Shown here in pieces: positions 1 to 10,186 of a stretch of DNA of 64,000 nucleotides (positions are counted from its first letter, which is position 1; each line of letters opens with the position of its first letter). The stretch comes from Photobacterium lipolyticum. GTDB lineage: Bacteria; Pseudomonadota; Gammaproteobacteria; Enterobacterales; Vibrionaceae. The DNA lies in contig NZ_PYMC01000014.1 in assembly GCF_003026475.1 (NCBI RefSeq), forward strand, positions 1 to 64,000. Direction: 5' to 3'. Position numbers and translations under genes: made by a program. The notes under the pieces were generated by a model. The model saw only the letters and a program-made list of their open reading frames with translations, ran no database searches and was not told the origin of the DNA.

Positions 1-3000
1 GCGGTGTTCGCCCCGCAGAGCAAGGTTGCGGGCGAGCACGGTACCTTCAGCATTGACGCCGAGGGCAACTGGACCTACGAGCTGGACAACAACGATCCGG
101 CAGTACAGGCGCTGAAAGAGGGCGAGATGCTGCCGGCCGAGACCTTCGAGGTCAAGAGTGCCGACGGCTCAGCATCCCACCCGATCACCGTGACCATCAC
201 CGGCACCAATGACGGTATCACCGCCCAAGCGGATAGCGGCGCGACCGACCAGAACACGGTACTTGATGTCACGGCCTCCCACGGCGTGCTGAGCAACGAC
301 ACCGATCTAGATGGCGACAGCCTGATCGTGAGTGAAATAAACGGCGATGCCACTCAGGTTGGCAACGCGGTCACCCTGGCCTCCGGCGCGATCGTGACCC
401 TGAATGCCAATGGCAGCTACAGCTATGACGCCAATGGTCAATTCGACAGCCTGAAGCAGGGCGAAAAAGGGACTGACAGCTTCACTTATACTGTCACTGA
501 CGGCAAGGGCGAGACGGCGACCGAGACGGTCACCATTACCATCACCGGCACTAACGATGCGCCTACCCTGGCGGCAGGCAGCATCAGTGCGAGCGAAGAT
601 GCGTTGGAAAACGGCATTAACGTCGATGCAGCGACCAGCAATCTGCTGGATAAAGCCCACGATGTGGATGATGCCGACGGTACGCTGGCTATCGGCACTG
701 TGAACGGCAATGCGGCGAACGTAGGCGAGGCGGTCACCGTGACCCTGAACTATACCGATGCGGATGACCAGGCCCAGACCCAGGACGTCAGCCTCACCGT
801 AAATGCCGACGGCAGCTACAGTATCGCCGGCTTTGATCTGGATGCATTGCCGGCTGGCAGCAACGCAACTGCAAGCTTCAGTTACCAGGTGAAAGATGAC
901 CAGGGCGAGCTGTCGAACAGCGACACCGCAACCATCACCATCACCGGCACCAACGATGCGCCTGTCATTCACCACCCGGAAATGGGTAGTGATACCTGGG
1001 TTCATGACACCTATGCCGAAGGTTCCGGTAAGCAAAATGTATTTTCTGAGGTATCCGTTTCCGATGTAGACAGCGCCAACCTGTCCAGGGCCGTAATAAG
1101 CCTTACTTCGCCAACAGAGAAAGACGGTGAATTGCAAAATGGTTACGATCCCGCTCACGATAGCCTGACGCTGCCGGCAGAGTTAGCCGACCAGTTTGTG
1201 TTGACTTACAGAGACTACCCGGACGCAAAAGGCAACCCTACCGCATACTGGACCCTGGAGATCAAAGACGGCGGCACTCTGCCTAAGGCCGAATTTGAAG
1301 CAGCACTCAAAGCGCTGCAGTATGAAAATACCGCTGATGAGCCGGTAGGGATCAATGCAGCCAAGTCTTTTGGCTTGGATGTGTTCGATGATCAAGGGGC
1401 GAGCAGCAACCGCCTATCGCTGGAACTTAAGTTGCAAAATATCAATGAGGCTCCAGAATTTAGAAGTCCCGGTAATGATGACCACGGCCTGGATGCCCAA
1501 GGTCAAGCTGATGCGGACAGCTACAGCTTCACGGTGAAGGAAAATGATGCAGGTGCCAAGATTGGTCAGGTTGCATCTTTCGATCCGGATGCAGGTGATA
1601 AGCCGACCTATTCTCTGACTAACCACACCGAACTGTTTGAGATCAATCCCAATACAGGTGAGATCAGCCTGAAAGAGGGCGTGGCGCTGGATTACGAAAC
1701 TAAGAACAGCTACGAGCTCAATATTGAGGTCAGTGATCAAGATGGTCTGAAAGACACGGCCACCGTCGAGGTAAAGGTCGATGATGTCAATGAGGCTCCG
1801 GATGCCGTTGACGACAAGGGGATAGAGAGCGAGCCGGTGATCCTGGACGGCAGCAACTGGGATACCAGCGCCGATATCAAGGTCGATTATTATGTGATTG
1901 ACGTTAAGACCGGCGTCAAGGTAGCGGATGCCCAGAAGGTGGAATTTACCGGAGACGGCAATACTGAGTTTGGTGTCCATTCTGATCTTATTGATGGCAA
2001 GGGATCAGACCCAGAGAATATATGGGTGGCTCAAATGGCTCACGCTGACGGTAAAAGTGAGGCAATGTGCTTTAGCTTTGAAAACAATCAGCTTTCAAAC
2101 CATGTGGATGTATCTATCGGTAACCTCTGGGGTAATGGCTGGGAACTTGAGCAGGGTGTATGGAAAGCCTATTACCAGGGCTCTTTGGTTGCGACAGATG
2201 TTTTCAAAAGGGCCGATCTTGCCCCGAGCGAGTCGGGTTACACTGATTACCACCGATTGGGAATTGATACCGGAAATCGTTATTTCGATCGCGTAGAGTT
2301 TTCTGCTATTGAGTACGGCGAGGGTACAAAAGGTGCTGATAGCTCCGACTATTTCATCACGAAAGTAGAAGCGAATCTAACCACCTTCGATCAGGCTTTC
2401 CAGGCTGGCGAAGGCGATAAGCTAATCATAGATGTGCTGAGCAATGATACCGATCCGGATACCGGAGATAAGATAAGTATCGTTCCTGGCAGCTTCCCGA
2501 GCGAGTTTGTCTCTCTGAATGACGACGGTAAGCTGGAGTTTGATGCTGCCAAGTATCTGCAGACCCTGGCTGCTGATGAGCGGGATCTGCAGGTCGGTGA
2601 GGTCAGAAATGTTGAGTTCGAATATACAATTCAGGACGAGGCCGGTCTGCCAGATACTGCCAAGGTGACAGTCACTGTGATTGGCGAGAATACGTTACCT
2701 GAATTTATTAGTGACACCGACAATGATGCAGGAATGGGTTCCGATGGTACACCGACCGATGACAGTTATCAGTTCTCGGTAGCCGAGCATGAGTCAGGGG
2801 CCAGTATCGGTATGGTTGCCGCCCATGATGCGGATAGCGACAGTGGGCTGAGCTATCAGCTGATTGACGAAAGCAACCTGTTCCAGGTTGACGGCTCAAC
2901 CGGTGAGATATCGCTGAAAGCAGGGGCTCAGCTCGACTATGAGACCCAGACCGAGCATAAGTTGCAGGTGAAGGTTACCGACAGCGAAGGCGGCAGCGAT

Positions 3001-4647
3001 CTGGCCGATGTGACCGTCGCTGTCACCGATATGAATGAGGCGCCACGGGTAGCTCCACTGCATGGCTATGGAGATATCGAGCCGAGCCCAGTTAATAAGG
3101 TAACAATCATCTTCGATAATTCAGCAAGTATGGGGAATGATTTTTCGGGTAAAAGAATTTATGAAGATGAAAATGGCCGTTTTAGCTGGGATGAATTTTG
3201 GTCTTCAGACCGTTGGCCCCAGACCCGTATGTACAATGCGGTTCAGGCTATTAAGACTATGCTGGATGGTATTGAAGAGCAGGGTGGTGACAGCACTTAT
3301 ATCCATTTGGTAACTTTCAACAGCGATGCAAAATCTGAAGGATGGTTTACTGTTGACAGCCTGCAGGAATGGCTGAGCAATAACAATAACCTCATTCCCG
3401 GGGGGAGCACGGATTATAGTTTAGCGCTCCAGAAGGCGATGGATAACTATGATTCAGGTGATTTGAATTCCGGTGTACCTGCTGATCTCCATCAATTAGA
3501 TGGAGAAAATACCATTTACTTTTTCTCGGATGGTGATTCTGATGTTCAGGAGCAAGTTATTACTGATTGGAAAGCTTTTACACAGCAACAGGACGCCAAG
3601 GTATGCGCTGTAGGTATTGCCACTGAGGGTAATGACAAAGCCGAGGCGGCGCTGGGAAGCGTCTCTTCCGAGGTGGTTTATGTTAATAACGGAGAGGATC
3701 TGGCTCATTACCTAGACGAAAATAAGCCTAATCCTATTAATGGACATTTGTTGCAAGGGGTGAGTGACCCGAATGGCGATCTGGCTCTGTCGGTGGTTGT
3801 TGATAGCATTGATGATATCAACCTGCTAAAGGCCGAGTTATCAGAAGACATCAATGCAACGGAAAATGTTTTGCTTGGGAAAACGGTCATCGATGGTTCG
3901 CTGCAGATAGACACTGTCTTTGGTAATTTGATCATTGAGGCAAATGGGGACTATAGCTTCAACCCCGGCAGTAACCCTCAGGTTCAGTTGACCGACGGCC
4001 AGCAGGTTGATCTCAAGTTCCAGTACCAGATCGAAGATGGTAAGGGGGGCGTCAGCGACAACGTATTTACCCTCACCCTGACTGGTGGTATCGGCAGTGA
4101 CAGTAAGCCTATTGAGCTGGAGCAGAACGCACAGGCTGGTGATGAGCTAGCTAATATTTTGTCTGGAACCGACAGAGCCGATATCCTGCTGGGACAAGGC
4201 GGTGAAGATACCCTCGATGGGGGAGCCGGCAATGATATCCTGGTTGGCGGCAGCGGCAATGATATCCTTTCCGGCGGACTGGGCGATGATATTCTGACCG
4301 GAGGTGAGGGCAGTGATGTGTTTACCTGGCATACATCGTCGTTGAGTGATGTTGTGCAACAGGATGTGATCACGGACTTTCAGTTGGGTGAAGACAAGCT
4401 CGATTTGATCGAGATCCTTCCGGGGATCAAAGATGATAATCCGGATATGGATGCGCTGCTTGATCATCTGAAAGCTGATGTGACAGATGATGGTAAAGTC
4501 AATCTGACGATAACCGCTGATTCTGGCCAGCAGAATATCGTGTTGGATAACGTTGATCTGTCCGGTTTGAACCTTGAGTCAGAGGCATCTTCCCGTGATA
4601 TCGTCGATCAGCTGTTCCAGCATCAGGCATTCAAGACTGATCTGTAA
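1..4647 (+). CDS. Giant RTX/VCBS adhesin, C-terminal part (5' end outside the window)
   Basis: The reading frame is open at the left edge, so at least 1548 C-terminal residues of a larger secreted protein are seen. In order there are VCBS repeats whose borders read ITGTNDAP-like (near nt 200, 545 and 950), cadherin-like modules with NEAP borders (nt 1450-1800 and 2700-3050), a von Willebrand A domain with a MIDAS DNSAS motif (nt 3115-3129), and acidic glycine-rich RTX nonapeptides such as GGAGNDIL (about nt 4180-4320). The last ~110 residues resemble the C-terminal target of type I secreted proteins. The family is exported by an ABC/MFP/TolC machine and anchors cells to surfaces or to each other. 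The VCBS part is visibly richer in G+C than the VWA part. No secretion genes are in the window. The domain order is seen; the adhesive role is inferred. Confidence 0.88.
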   Translation, partial: AVFAPQSKVAGEHGTFSIDAEGNWTYELDNNDPAVQALKEGEMLPAETFEVKSADGSASHPITVTITGTNDGITAQADSGATDQNTVLDVTASHGVLSNDTDLDGDSLIVSEINGDATQVGNAVTLASGAIVTLNANGSYSYDANGQFDSLKQGEKGTDSFTYTVTDGKGETATETVTITITGTNDAPTLAAGSISASEDALENGINVDAATSNLLDKAHDVDDADGTLAIGTVNGNAANVGEAVTVTLNYTDADDQAQTQDVSLTVNADGSYSIAGFDLDALPAGSNATASFSYQVKDDQGELSNSDTATITITGTNDAPVIHHPEMGSDTWVHDTYAEGSGKQNVFSEVSVSDVDSANLSRAVISLTSPTEKDGELQNGYDPAHDSLTLPAELADQFVLTYRDYPDAKGNPTAYWTLEIKDGGTLPKAEFEAALKALQYENTADEPVGINAAKSFGLDVFDDQGASSNRLSLELKLQNINEAPEFRSPGNDDHGLDAQGQADADSYSFTVKENDAGAKIGQVASFDPDAGDKPTYSLTNHTELFEINPNTGEISLKEGVALDYETKNSYELNIEVSDQDGLKDTATVEVKVDDVNEAPDAVDDKGIESEPVILDGSNWDTSADIKVDYYVIDVKTGVKVADAQKVEFTGDGNTEFGVHSDLIDGKGSDPENIWVAQMAHADGKSEAMCFSFENNQLSNHVDVSIGNLWGNGWELEQGVWKAYYQGSLVATDVFKRADLAPSESGYTDYHRLGIDTGNRYFDRVEFSAIEYGEGTKGADSSDYFITKVEANLTTFDQAFQAGEGDKLIIDVLSNDTDPDTGDKISIVPGSFPSEFVSLNDDGKLEFDAAKYLQTLAADERDLQVGEVRNVEFEYTIQDEAGLPDTAKVTVTVIGENTLPEFISDTDNDAGMGSDGTPTDDSYQFSVAEHESGASIGMVAAHDADSDSGLSYQLIDESNLFQVDGSTGEISLKAGAQLDYETQTEHKLQVKVTDSEGGSDLADVTVAVTDMNEAPRVAPLHGYGDIEPSPVNKVTIIFDNSASMGNDFSGKRIYEDENGRFSWDEFWSSDRWPQTRMYNAVQAIKTMLDGIEEQGGDSTYIHLVTFNSDAKSEGWFTVDSLQEWLSNNNNLIPGGSTDYSLALQKAMDNYDSGDLNSGVPADLHQLDGENTIYFFSDGDSDVQEQVITDWKAFTQQQDAKVCAVGIATEGNDKAEAALGSVSSEVVYVNNGEDLAHYLDENKPNPINGHLLQGVSDPNGDLALSVVVDSIDDINLLKAELSEDINATENVLLGKTVIDGSLQIDTVFGNLIIEANGDYSFNPGSNPQVQLTDGQQVDLKFQYQIEDGKGGVSDNVFTLTLTGGIGSDSKPIELEQNAQAGDELANILSGTDRADILLGQGGEDTLDGGAGNDILVGGSGNDILSGGLGDDILTGGEGSDVFTWHTSSLSDVVQQDVITDFQLGEDKLDLIEILPGIKDDNPDMDALLDHLKADVTDDGKVNLTITADSGQQNIVLDNVDLSGLNLESEASSRDIVDQLFQHQAFKTDL

Positions 4648-4667
4648 CTCATAACCCAACCCATAAC

Positions 4668-4700
4668 AAAAAAGCCAGTCACTTAATGACTGGCTTTTTT
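4668..4700 (+). terminator. Rho-independent terminator of the adhesin gene
   Basis: A perfect 14-bp stem (AAAAAAGCCAGTCA with its complement) closes a 5-base loop and ends in a T run, 20 bases after the adhesin stop codon. The A and T runs on both sides could let it work in both directions, so it may also stop the converging yeaD transcript. Confidence 0.9.
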
Positions 4701-4766
4701 CTGCTTAAAGAGAAGTACTTTGTATCTATGTCTTCTTATTTTCGCTAAGTGATGTGAAAAGCAGTG

Positions 4767-5645
4767 TTATAACTTGCTAACCGACACGATAGTACTCAGG
4801 GTATGAGACTCGCCGGGTGCCAGCGTAATCCCCTGACCATGTATGGTTGATTCTACGCAAACCATGGTTTCATAGCTGTTATCGGCCATATCAGCCATGC
4901 TGACGGACAGTGCCTGCCACGGGTTCCAGATCACCGCTGCGTTGTGCCCCTGATTTTCGATATGGATCTGACGCTGATTGTTTGGATCAGTGATTATGAT
5001 CGGATTTTTCGGCTCGGTATAAACGCGATCAACTTCCTGGTCGATGGTCAGTGTCTCACCACCTTCACACGCAATGTCACCTTGAACGCTATCGAGATAT
5101 TTATCACCCATGCCAGTGATAGATACGGTGTTGATATCGTCAATATTAAAGTAAGAGTGCAAGGCTCCGCTATAAGACCACTCATGGTCGTCAGTGTTGG
5201 TTGACGTCAGGTGAACTTTTAGTTCCTGACCAAATTCAAACGTAAGCTGGTTGTGAAATTTGTGCGGCCAGATGGCATGCGTTTCTTCATTGTCTTCCAG
5301 CGTGAGAGCGACAATAACTCCTTTTTCATTTTCACGGTGTTCGTGAAGCGTCCATTGGCTGTTTCGGGCAAATCCATGAGATGGGGCGCCTGCTTTGCCA
5401 AACCATGGCCAGCAGACCGGAATGCCGCCACGAATGGCTTTTTGTGTGTCAAATTCAGCTTTCTCACTGAGCCAGATCACGTCTTGCTCGCCCGCAGGTT
5501 TGTACCATACGAGGTGGCCTCCGTGTAGCGAAATGCCAGCTTCTGCTGTTTGGTGGATAATACGAACTATTTTTACGTCTTGAAATTGACAGATGGTTAC
5601 GGCATCTGAAAGCGCATTAATCGTAGAAAGCTTACTTAAATCCAT
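4767..5645 (-). CDS. yeaD: D-hexose-6-phosphate mutarotase (aldose 1-epimerase family)
   Basis: This 292-residue protein matches YeaD-type glucose-6-phosphate 1-epimerases, cytoplasmic galactose-mutarotase-fold enzymes that interconvert the anomers of hexose 6-phosphates. Family-typical stretches are HGGHLVWYKP, GGIPVCWPWFG and HGFARNSQW near the N-terminal half, and ALHSYFNI, which carries a conserved His. The ATG at 5645 is preceded by AAGGA at a 7-base gap. The gene lies downstream of gapA on the same strand, as yeaD neighbours gapA in Escherichia coli, but a terminator and a long heptamer array separate them here, so separate transcription is likely. Confidence 0.9.
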   Translation of the reverse strand: MDLSKLSTINALSDAVTICQFQDVKIVRIIHQTAEAGISLHGGHLVWYKPAGEQDVIWLSEKAEFDTQKAIRGGIPVCWPWFGKAGAPSHGFARNSQWTLHEHRENEKGVIVALTLEDNEETHAIWPHKFHNQLTFEFGQELKVHLTSTNTDDHEWSYSGALHSYFNIDDINTVSITGMGDKYLDSVQGDIACEGGETLTIDQEVDRVYTEPKNPIIITDPNNQRQIHIENQGHNAAVIWNPWQALSVSMADMADNSYETMVCVESTIHGQGITLAPGESHTLSTIVSVSKL

Positions 5646-5816
5646 CGATTATTCCTTAAGTTTTAATATCTATTCCATTGATTATCGCAGAATATGGTTG
5701 AGAAAAGCAGGGGGATAGAAACTTATTTCTTGTTTGAAAATATCAAAGTGTATGAAAGTAAATTTGTTGAATTTGTGAAGAGTATAGAAGATAGCTTTGG
5801 TCGTTGAGGTACTTTA

Positions 5817-5918
5817 TTCTAGTTTCTAGTTTCTAGTTTCTAGTTTCTAGTTTCTAGTTTCTAGTTTCTAGTTTCTAGTTTCTAGTTTCTAGTTTCTAGT
5901 TTCTAGTTTCTAGTTTCT
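5817..5918. repeat. Perfect 7-bp tandem array, TTCTAGT x 14.6
   Basis: Fourteen identical TTCTAGT units plus a 4-base remainder lie between yeaD and the gapA terminator. This is the purest member of a family of 7-bp-periodic CTAG/CGAG arrays, also seen at 15402, 18446, 22745, 28767 and 47999. The lack of sequence drift points to recent slippage expansion. Confidence 0.97.
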
Positions 5919-5933
5919 CAAATTTTGCTTACA

Positions 5934-5959
5934 AAAAAGGCGGCTATCAGCCGCCTTTT
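5934..5959 (-). terminator. gapA terminator
   Basis: The inverted repeat AAGGCGGCT/AGCCGCCTT has a 3-base loop and an A run on the left, which reads as a U run in the leftward transcript. It lies 21 bases past the gapA stop. Confidence 0.9.
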
Positions 5960-5979
5960 ATCACTCAACTAAGTAGCAA

Positions 5980-7313
<1,334 letters not shown>

Positions 7314-7703
7314 ATGACTGATAAAACAGATGATTATTGGCGAAAAAATTTAACAGAAGAACAGTATAAAATTTGCCGCGAAAGGGGGACAGAAGCGCCG
7401 TTTTCTGGCACTTTGCTTCATAACCGTGAGACTGGAATTTATCGCTGTACTTGTTGTGATCAGCCCTTGTTTCGTTCCGACAACAAATATGACTCCGGTT
7501 GTGGCTGGCCCAGTTTTGATGCGCCAGTGAACGGTAAGGCCATCAGGTATATTGAGGATAACAGCTATGGCATGCATCGTATTGAAATTCGTTGTGCAAA
7601 TTGTGACAGCCACCTGGGGCATGTTTTTCCGGACGGTCCCAAAACAACAGGTGAAAGATATTGTATAAACTCAGTTTCTCTCATCTTTAAGGCTGACGAT
7701 TAA
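7314..7703 (+). CDS. msrB: Peptide-methionine (R)-S-oxide reductase MsrB
   Basis: MsrB repairs the R epimer of methionine sulfoxide in proteins. The 129-residue product carries both zinc-binding CxxC pairs (CTCCDQPLF and CANC), the family block GCGWPSF and the catalytic-cysteine motif RYCINSVSL. The ATG at 7314 was chosen because AGGA lies 6 bases upstream and the resulting length fits the family. An in-frame ATG at 7296 and a GTG at 7254 are less likely. Divergence from gapA matches the enterobacterial gapA-msrB-yeaC neighbourhood, where a reductant-dependent repair enzyme sits next to glycolysis. Confidence 0.95.
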   Translation: MTDKTDDYWRKNLTEEQYKICRERGTEAPFSGTLLHNRETGIYRCTCCDQPLFRSDNKYDSGCGWPSFDAPVNGKAIRYIEDNSYGMHRIEIRCANCDSHLGHVFPDGPKTTGERYCINSVSLIFKADD

Positions 7704-7711
7704 TTGACTGG

Positions 7712-7751
7712 TTGAGACTAAAAAGGATGACGGTGTCTATTTTAGTCTCAA
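7712..7751. repeat. 12-bp perfect inverted repeat after msrB
   Basis: TTGAGACTAAAA at 7712-7723 and its exact complement at 7740-7751 enclose a 16-base loop, 8 bases past the msrB stop. No T run follows, so it is a stable 3' hairpin or protein site rather than a textbook terminator. Confidence 0.75.
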
Positions 7752-7866
7752 ACCAACGCCCACTACTGTCTGACATAAGGGGCATCGCCAGAATAATCTG
7801 CTGTAATAAAAGAGTGAGCTGGTAATAAAGAAAATGCGAGTGATTAACTGGTCTTTTTTTGTGGTT

Positions 7867-8709
7867 TTATTTCACCATATTAACCGTAAAATCACCTTTC
7901 TTGAGTGCTTTTGTGATTTTCTTAGCTTGTATATTCAAAGCCTCGCGTTCAGCATCTTCCATTGGATAGAAGGCAGCAAGCCTTTCAGGCCTGACGACTG
8001 GCAGGTTAAAGTCTCTTCCTACTGTTGCCCATATATAAGCATGGTGTGCCAGCCCCTGCTGATGCGATATTGTTGCAAGGCTCAGAATAATCTCCGGTTT
8101 TATCGGCTGATCCTCTTTGTACAGCTCAAGTGCATGAGACAGTATCTGTAATGTCTTTTCTTTATCTTGGCCGGTGTAGTAGGTGGCCAGTGCGAGCTGA
8201 AGCTCCGGAGTTTCGAGCTTAGCGCTGCCTTCGAGCAGCAAAAACTGACGAAGTGCTTTTTTATCGCCCTGCCCCCATCGATAGTAGATAATATTTGGAT
8301 CTTCAGAGCTTGCCAATTCCTGATTCAGACGCTTAATGGAATCATAGCTATGGATCAGCGCGCTCATGCGACGCGACTTGCGCTCTTTCAATTCTGTCGG
8401 CTCTATGCGCGCGGCATACTCCAGACAGACCTGATACTTATGGGTGAGTTTTAACTCTTTGAATTTTTCTGCATCAGCTGAATTTTTCAAAACATCATAG
8501 CGTTGCCATATCAGGTTAGAACGCTGGATCCGGCACTGGCCATCATTGACATTCAGTCCGGCACAGAGTGAGGGGTAAGCTTCACACAGACTGTCTGTGG
8601 TACGGTGGCGCTCATAACAGCCGCTGAGCAGAGAAACACAAAGCGCAACCAGGCCAAACTTCAGGTGAACAGGCTTTAAGTAACCAAGGCTTCGGTTGGA
8701 GATACGCAT
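7867..8709 (-). CDS. DUF2989-type putative lipoprotein
   Basis: The N-terminus is a lipoprotein signal: a hydrophobic run then LLSGC, with the modified Cys at residue 31 if translation starts at 8709. The remaining ~250 residues are hydrophilic and helix-rich, resembling the Vibrionaceae DUF2989 family, whose function I do not know. Helical-repeat-like stretches (LATYYTGQ, ALELYKED, HHAYIWATVG) suggest a TPR-like fold. The start is uncertain: ATGs at 8757 and 8727 and a TTG at 8772 are also in frame, none with a good ribosome binding site. It converges on msrB and diverges from yeaC. Confidence 0.75.
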   Translation of the reverse strand: MRISNRSLGYLKPVHLKFGLVALCVSLLSGCYERHRTTDSLCEAYPSLCAGLNVNDGQCRIQRSNLIWQRYDVLKNSADAEKFKELKLTHKYQVCLEYAARIEPTELKERKSRRMSALIHSYDSIKRLNQELASSEDPNIIYYRWGQGDKKALRQFLLLEGSAKLETPELQLALATYYTGQDKEKTLQILSHALELYKEDQPIKPEIILSLATISHQQGLAHHAYIWATVGRDFNLPVVRPERLAAFYPMEDAEREALNIQAKKITKALKKGDFTVNMVK

Positions 8710-8964
8710 ATAATATTGACAACTCATTGGGATAGTAGGGGAAAGCTCGGTTTTCATATTATACGAACTCAATAAAAAAAACTTAAGCCAACGATAATTT
8801 TACCTTTTTGTGAATAGAGGTCTCAGTAATCCGTTATTCGATAAGGGCAGCCTGACATCTCTGTGATCCTGAAAGCAAAATTATTGCTCTTGCTTGACTG
8901 TATGCCCAAACTACCTCAGGGTTCAGAGTTCTGTGCCTTTTTTGTTGTGCAATGGAGCGTGTGA

Positions 8965-9258
8965 ATGGACGTAAAACAATTATTAGAAGCAATGACGCCT
9001 GATGTTTACCAGCGCATCTTAACGGCAGTGGAGATCGGCAGATGGCCTGATGGTACCCCTTTGACGACGGAGCAAAGAGATTCGGCGCTTCAAGCGGTGA
9101 TGTTATACCAATCTCGTCACAACACGAATGCCGAACATATGTCCGTCGAAGCCGGTGGCGAAATTAAATTTAAGTCTAAAGCGGAGCTAAAGCGTGATTT
9201 TGGGGGCGAAAGATCCGCTCAAGATGATATCGCCCGATTTAGCCATGGTGACATATAG
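8965..9258 (+). CDS. yeaC: YeaC family (DUF1315) protein
   Basis: This 97-residue acidic protein has the DUF1315 pattern: MTPDVYQRILTAVEIGRWPDG near the N-terminus, then an SALQAVMLYQ segment. Homologues lie beside msrB and gapA in enterobacteria. The function is unknown to me. The GTG-rich leader carries GGAGCG about 9 bases before the ATG. The gene is independent of its neighbours, since both flanking genes lie on the opposite strand. Confidence 0.85.
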   Translation: MDVKQLLEAMTPDVYQRILTAVEIGRWPDGTPLTTEQRDSALQAVMLYQSRHNTNAEHMSVEAGGEIKFKSKAELKRDFGGERSAQDDIARFSHGDI

Positions 9259-9274
9259 TTACGTCTAGTTGTTT

Positions 9275-9348
9275 TTAAAGGCCATAGTTATTAACTACCA
9301 TGCCATTAAAGACCATTATTATTAAAGATCATTGTCATTCAAGATCAT
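9275..9348. repeat. Imperfect 16-bp repeats spanning the 3' end of the GST-like gene
   Basis: Related 11-mers TTAAAGGCCAT, TTAAAGACCAT, TTAAAGATCAT and TTCAAGATCAT start at 9275, 9306, 9322 and 9338. The spacings are 31, 16 and 16 bp. The last two lie inside the coding region on the minus strand and encode its final residues. Confidence 0.8.
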
Positions 9349-9996
9349 GGGTTCACAATAAAAACTGCTGAGTTCATGATCTTCTTCGCTGATTAAATTA
9401 GCGATCCAAGGCTCTTGCTCTATTGCCGTGATATAGGCATGTAGTTTGGGGTAATGAGGAGCAAGCCTTAACCCAGCCATCCAGCCATTTCGAAGAATGC
9501 TCCACAGACTGATTTCTGCCATAGAAAAATGGTCGGTAATATACCCTTGTTCTGGTATTTGCTCTTCCAGATATTGCAGTACCTTAGGCAGGTGATGGTG
9601 CATGCATTGATCAATGGCATCCTCATCAACGCTTTTGTTGAGCATTTTACCCCGCATGATTTTCTGATAAAACAGTACCCCACTGACCAGAGAGGTTAGC
9701 CTGGTATCGGCATATTCTTCCAACCAGCGGATCTGGGCTCGATGCTCTGCCGTGCCGGGATAGAGAGGGGGGACCGGACAGATATCATCCAGATAATGAG
9801 CAATGACCGTCGAGTCCATAATGCTGTGGCCATTGTGTTCTAACACTGGCACTTTTCCCATCGGATGGCGTTTTTGTGCCAGCTCTTTTTCTAGATAAGG
9901 GTTGAGCGGCTGTAAATCATAGGTCATCCCTTTATAGGTCAGTGCCAGCATGATCTTTCTGACAAATGGAGAGATAGATGCACCGTGTAAAATCAT
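9322..9996 (-). CDS. Glutathione S-transferase family protein
   Basis: This 224-residue cytoplasmic protein has a thioredoxin-like N-terminal domain starting GASISPFVRKIM and containing GKVPVLEHNGHSIMDSTVIA, where the cis-Pro and Ser-rich glutathione-binding block is expected. An all-helical C-terminal domain follows. GST-fold proteins conjugate or reduce with glutathione, or act as stress factors like SspA; the substrate cannot be read here. The extreme C-terminus (MILNDNDL) is encoded by 16-bp repeat units, so the stop position has probably shifted by slippage. A 15-bp triplet repeat lies just upstream. Confidence 0.88.
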   Translation of the reverse strand: MILHGASISPFVRKIMLALTYKGMTYDLQPLNPYLEKELAQKRHPMGKVPVLEHNGHSIMDSTVIAHYLDDICPVPPLYPGTAEHRAQIRWLEEYADTRLTSLVSGVLFYQKIMRGKMLNKSVDEDAIDQCMHHHLPKVLQYLEEQIPEQGYITDHFSMAEISLWSILRNGWMAGLRLAPHYPKLHAYITAIEQEPWIANLISEEDHELSSFYCEPMILNDNDL

Positions 9997-10068
9997 AAGC
10001 GTGTCTCTGATTAGTTCAGACCGATAAAACTGTATTTATTCCAATACACTAATCCGTTTGGTCTTGAT

Positions 10069-10113
10069 GTGATAGGTATAAGTGTGATTGGTATTTATGT
10101 GACTGGTATAAGT
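10069..10113. repeat. Three 15-bp direct repeats
   Basis: Units at 10069, 10084 and 10099 share the pattern GTGAYWGGTATWWRT. They lie between the start of the GST-like gene and the ansA terminator. They could be stacked regulator half-sites or simple slippage repeats. Confidence 0.85.
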
Positions 10114-10124
10114 GTAGCCGTAAA

Positions 10125-10153
10125 AAAAGAGCCGAATTAAATTCGGCTCTTTT
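10125..10153 (-). terminator. ansA terminator
   Basis: The stem AAAAGAGCCGAAT with its complement is followed, in the leftward direction, by a U run from the A tract at 10122-10128. The U run could work rightward too. Confidence 0.88.
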
Positions 10154-10186
10154 ATGATGATTTGCAGATGTTACCTGACGGTGGGA

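Noticed and set aside
307..1158. 283-codon minus-strand frame inside the adhesin
   Set aside because: It is a shadow of the G+C-rich repetitive coding strand, with a repetitive valine/isoleucine-rich peptide.
5817..5918. Possible CRISPR array
   Set aside because: Units are 7 bp, contiguous and without spacers; this is a simple tandem repeat.
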